DNA from: Prochlorococcus sp. AG-347-I19 | GTDB lineage: Bacteria > Cyanobacteriota > Cyanobacteriia > PCC-6307 > Cyanobiaceae | Reading direction: 5' to 3' | Assembly (NCBI GenBank): GCA_003279105.1 | Contig: QCBO01000005.1 | Span: 27,953-91,952, forward strand | Length of the DNA stretch: 64,000 bases | Shown: one piece after another, positions 61,065-64,000 of the stretch | How the letters are laid out: each line of letters opens with the position of its first letter | Position numbering within the stretch: position 1 is the stretch's first letter | Notes under the pieces: generated by a model | Told to the model about the DNA's origin: nothing | Seen by the model: only the letters and a program-made list of their open reading frames with translations | Database searches by the model: none | Program-made: the position numbers and the translations under genes

Positions 61065-64000
61065 CTAAAAAAGGTTATCTAGATAATTTATTCTATTTAA
61101 AGGTGCTTTGCTAATAAAAATACCTGGAGATATATCTTTCAACTTAGATTTTTCAAATAATTTAAAATCTGGCAATCCCTTTAAAAACAAATAAATATAT
61201 CCTCCTAGATGTTTATTTGGTTGATAATTTTTAAGTCGCCACTTTAATAACCTATGCAATGCTAATAAATAAAGATGAGATTGCAATGGATAATGATGTT
61301 TAATCATTTCATTTCTCATATTTTCATAGTTATAGTTTCTTGGTAAACAATCACTATTATCACTTCCAGAAATCAAATTACTTTTCCAATCTATTAACCA
61401 CCATTTACTATCTTCTAATTTATTCCCTACAGGGAAAACACAATCAATACATCCTGAATGAAAACCTTTATTCATAATTTTAAGATCATTTATTTTGTTT
61501 GCATATTCTTCACCAAATTCATATTCCTGATCCAAAAGGAAGCATTTTGATATATCATGAGAATTAATATTCCCTCCTTCATAAGATAGTGTTAAATCAT
61601 ATTTAACTTCCTTAAGTAAGTATTTATTTGGGATATTAACTAGTTTCTTGTACTGTAATTCACTCCCTAAAGGTATATTTATAATTCTTAAAATTGCATC
61701 TTTAACTTTAAAAGCCAAAGAAGTATCGATTTGATGAAAGTTCAATTCCTCAATTATTAAATCAATTAATTCTTGATTATTATCATTTCTAAATTCAAAC
61801 CTTTCTATTATTTTGTGCAAGCAAGTTCCAGCAATATTTCCTTTTGGAAATTCACTTAAGGGATTTGGAAAAGAAAAATAATTAGGATAATACTTTGATT
61901 TCTTAAAATTAGACTCTTTAATAATAGATATATTATCCTCATAATCCTTATATTGATAAATTGTTGCATCAATATTTTTATCTTTACGTATCCAAGAAGA
62001 ATAACTTGAATAAGAAATAAATTGATCAGAATTAAATTCTTTAGATATTTTTTTACTAACGTTATCAATTTTCCAAAGATTATTATTAAATCGGTTGGTT
62101 TGGAACTTAGCAAAAGTTTCTTTTATTTTCTCTTTTTCTATCCTGTCTTCCAAAGTAGACTTATAAATATTAATATTTTCCAAATTATTAAGTAAATCAT
62201 TATTTAAAATATTATTTGTATCCTCTAAATCATTAAAAACTATAAGTTTATATTTGCTCCTTGTAAGAGCTACATAAATTAACCTCTCACTCTCTTTAAA
62301 TAAATCTTCCTCTTCTATTAATTTATATTTTTGAACCTTTTCATAATTATTAGAGATGTTAATATATATATTTCTATAAATATTTGATTTCCAAATAGGA
62401 CCTTTAATTTTATTTGACTTATTAGAAATAATTGAGAGATATGGACACAGGACCATATCAAATTCCAAGCCCTTACTACTATGAATGGTAAAAAGATTTA
62501 TTCCATTTTGCATATTAAAATCTTTCGTCAAAAAATCCTCTCCAGTACAAATTCTTAAAGAATGATCTAACTGATTTTTATACCAGTTAAAAACTTTATT
62601 GAGATTAAAATCATTATTTATTAATTCTGTTTCAACAATTTCTGAAAGTTGAAATAAATTTGAATTTAAATCAGAATCTTGAATGATCGAGGATGACTTG
62701 TAATATATAAGAAGTTCATTAACAACATTTAAAAAACCTTTTTCTCTTAGTTCCTGGGACCAATTGATACATTTTTTAATTAGAATTTCTAAATTATTAC
62801 TAATTCCATCATGAATTAATTCTTCTGATTCAATTTCAATAAACTTTGAAACGGCAAGCAAAGTTATATTTTTTAAAAACCTAGGATTTAATAAACAGTC
62901 AATTAATAAAAATAATAAAGAGCTTGCTTCTGTATCAAAAATATTTTGTTTATTTTGAATTTTGCATGGGATATTAAATTGATTGAATTTATTTTTCAAA
63001 TCTAAGCATTGCGAATTACTTAACGTAAGAATCGCAATTTTATCAATATCAAATTCTTTATTATTTATAAAAAAGTTAACTAAATAATTAGTTACAAGAT
63101 CCTCAATTTCAACTTCTTTTTTTTTAAATTCTACGATTTCAAATTCTTGCTTCAATTTAAATTCAGAATTAATATTTTCATTAATTCTAGAGGTTAATTT
63201 TCTATAGTTTAGTTTTGAGTGTTTAAGTCCATTTTTATAAAGTTTATTAAGAACATCCATTAACTTTTTTGAGGATCTATAGTTATCTGTAAGACTAAAA
63301 ACTTCGCTTGCATTTGATCTCGCATCTAAGTAAGTTTCAATATCTCCACCCCTAAATTTATAGATCGCCTGCTTTGGATCACCCACACAAAGTAAAAAAT
63401 GATTTTTAGTATTAAAGAACTTTTTTATTAAATTCCACTGAGTATTATCTGTATCTTGAAACTCGTCTACTAAAACACATTTAAATCTTATTTGAATTTT
63501 AGATAGAGTAATACTATTGATCATTTCTGAATCTAGAAATTTATTTTCTATAGTCTTTATAAGATCATTAAAGTTAAAAATAGAAAAACTTTTTTTTAAT
63601 TCTATTAATTTTATATAAGCTAATTGGGTAAATATTCTTACAAATTCAGTATAGAAACCTTCTTTTATATTATAAATTTTATCTTGTAATAAATTAAATT
63701 TAGCAAAATCTATTTTTAGATTATGTTTTTTAATTTCTTTTGATATATTTTCATTGTAAAAATATTTGAATAAAAGATCATCTTTAGAAATATCATACAG
63801 AAAATCAATCGCATTTTTCGAATTAAGCTTTTTGTTAATCTCTTCAATCCAAAAGATTATTTGATTAAATTTATCAATTCTCGGATTGGCTGCATATATT
63901 TGACTTTTACCACCACTCTCCTTAATTAATTTTCCTAACTCTTTAAGTTGTAAAAATAATTCCTTACCTTCCTTATTCCATTCAACACAAAACTCATTCC
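61065..64000 (-). CDS. recB: Exodeoxyribonuclease V beta subunit (RecB), start outside window
   Basis: The 3'-5' helicase and nuclease subunit of RecBCD. The frame stays open from 63524 to the right window edge, with no stop in the bases I read, so the ATG at 63522-63524 is internal and the true start lies beyond 64000. The visible part begins before 'FNFNDLI' and carries motif II 'VLVDEFQDTDNTQW', 'VGDPKQAIYKFRGGD', 'NLFTIHSSKGLEFD' and 'YVALTRSKYK'. The C-terminal nuclease keeps its Asp and 'WWLIDWKSN' motif. The Walker A region is not in the window. recC is not seen. Confidence 0.93.
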   Translation of the reverse strand, partial: NEFCVEWNKEGKELFLQLKELGKLIKESGGKSQIYAANPRIDKFNQIIFWIEEINKKLNSKNAIDFLYDISKDDLLFKYFYNENISKEIKKHNLKIDFAKFNLLQDKIYNIKEGFYTEFVRIFTQLAYIKLIELKKSFSIFNFNDLIKTIENKFLDSEMINSITLSKIQIRFKCVLVDEFQDTDNTQWNLIKKFFNTKNHFLLCVGDPKQAIYKFRGGDIETYLDARSNASEVFSLTDNYRSSKKLMDVLNKLYKNGLKHSKLNYRKLTSRINENINSEFKLKQEFEIVEFKKKEVEIEDLVTNYLVNFFINNKEFDIDKIAILTLSNSQCLDLKNKFNQFNIPCKIQNKQNIFDTEASSLLFLLIDCLLNPRFLKNITLLAVSKFIEIESEELIHDGISNNLEILIKKCINWSQELREKGFLNVVNELLIYYKSSSIIQDSDLNSNLFQLSEIVETELINNDFNLNKVFNWYKNQLDHSLRICTGEDFLTKDFNMQNGINLFTIHSSKGLEFDMVLCPYLSIISNKSNKIKGPIWKSNIYRNIYINISNNYEKVQKYKLIEEEDLFKESERLIYVALTRSKYKLIVFNDLEDTNNILNNDLLNNLENINIYKSTLEDRIEKEKIKETFAKFQTNRFNNNLWKIDNVSKKISKEFNSDQFISYSSYSSWIRKDKNIDATIYQYKDYEDNISIIKESNFKKSKYYPNYFSFPNPLSEFPKGNIAGTCLHKIIERFEFRNDNNQELIDLIIEELNFHQIDTSLAFKVKDAILRIINIPLGSELQYKKLVNIPNKYLLKEVKYDLTLSYEGGNINSHDISKCFLLDQEYEFGEEYANKINDLKIMNKGFHSGCIDCVFPVGNKLEDSKWWLIDWKSNLISGSDNSDCLPRNYNYENMRNEMIKHHYPLQSHLYLLALHRLLKWRLKNYQPNKHLGGYIYLFLKGLPDFKLFEKSKLKDISPGIFISKAPLNRINYLDNLF

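Noticed and set aside
63522..63524. ATG here as the start of RecB
   Set aside because: The frame remains open from here to base 64000, the protein would lack its Walker A motif, and the upstream residues 'FNFNDLI' fit UvrD/RecB helicases.

Overview
The window looks like an ordinary, very compact piece of a marine picocyanobacterial chromosome, most likely a high-light-adapted Prochlorococcus. The reasons are the strongly AT-rich sequence, spacers that are mostly under 250 bases, oxygenic-photosynthesis genes (chlI, petG, cytM, petH, psbP, crtL, crtE), the clock kinase gene sasA, and the picocyanobacterial RNA Yfr1 between trxA and a guaB-type gene. The species assignment rests on recognised gene families and gene order; no database search was run.

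Layout. Bases 1-3100 hold the end of a DUF2834 membrane protein, an MFS transporter and a secreted DUF1400 alpha/beta hydrolase. Bases 3095-14328 are a long minus-strand run: an oligopeptide ABC permease and binding protein, a hypothetical, hom, a sufE-like gene, 5-formyl-THF cyclo-ligase, ruvC, chlI, trmJ, cytM, rsmD, hisH, trxA, Yfr1 and guaB3. The 39-codon gene petG lies on the plus strand between cytM and rsmD. Bases 14509-22497 carry gyrA, crtL, a GH57 glucan enzyme, leuA and a small membrane protein. Bases 22507-32564 carry a 7TM-HD phosphodiesterase, folD, crtE, a divergent PAP2 protein, then cobB-opcA-zwf and petH on the minus strand, and a START-like protein.

Bases 32576-47516 hold tRNA-Glu, sasA, a CpeS-like protein, a secreted hypothetical, prs, malQ, a RodZ-like HTH membrane protein, an ABC1/UbiB kinase, a PLP decarboxylase, cdsA, an alpha/beta hydrolase, a glycerol-dehydrogenase-like enzyme, clpC and rimI. 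Bases 47609-53180 are a plus-strand run of lysA, a diadenylate cyclase, uppS, bioB, trhO and a hypothetical. The rest holds lipA, recR, psbP, an ABC exporter, a small secreted protein, a DEAD-box helicase, recD and the C-terminal part of recB, which runs off the right edge.

How the genes work together. Light-side functions (Mg-chelatase, b6f PetG, ferredoxin-NADP reductase, carotenoid and GGPP synthesis, CyanoP) sit beside dark-side carbon functions (zwf/opcA oxidative pentose phosphate, GH57, malQ). Both ends of c-di-AMP turnover are encoded: a CdaA-type cyclase and a reduced PgpH-type phosphodiesterase. No phage, insertion sequence, CRISPR array or defence island was seen, and no clear undescribed system. 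The most interesting signals are small: Yfr1, a membrane-anchored FNR with a repeat-bearing linker, a hairpin directly in front of the helicase start codon, an orphan terminator-like hairpin upstream of leuA, and a candidate micro-ORF after crtL.
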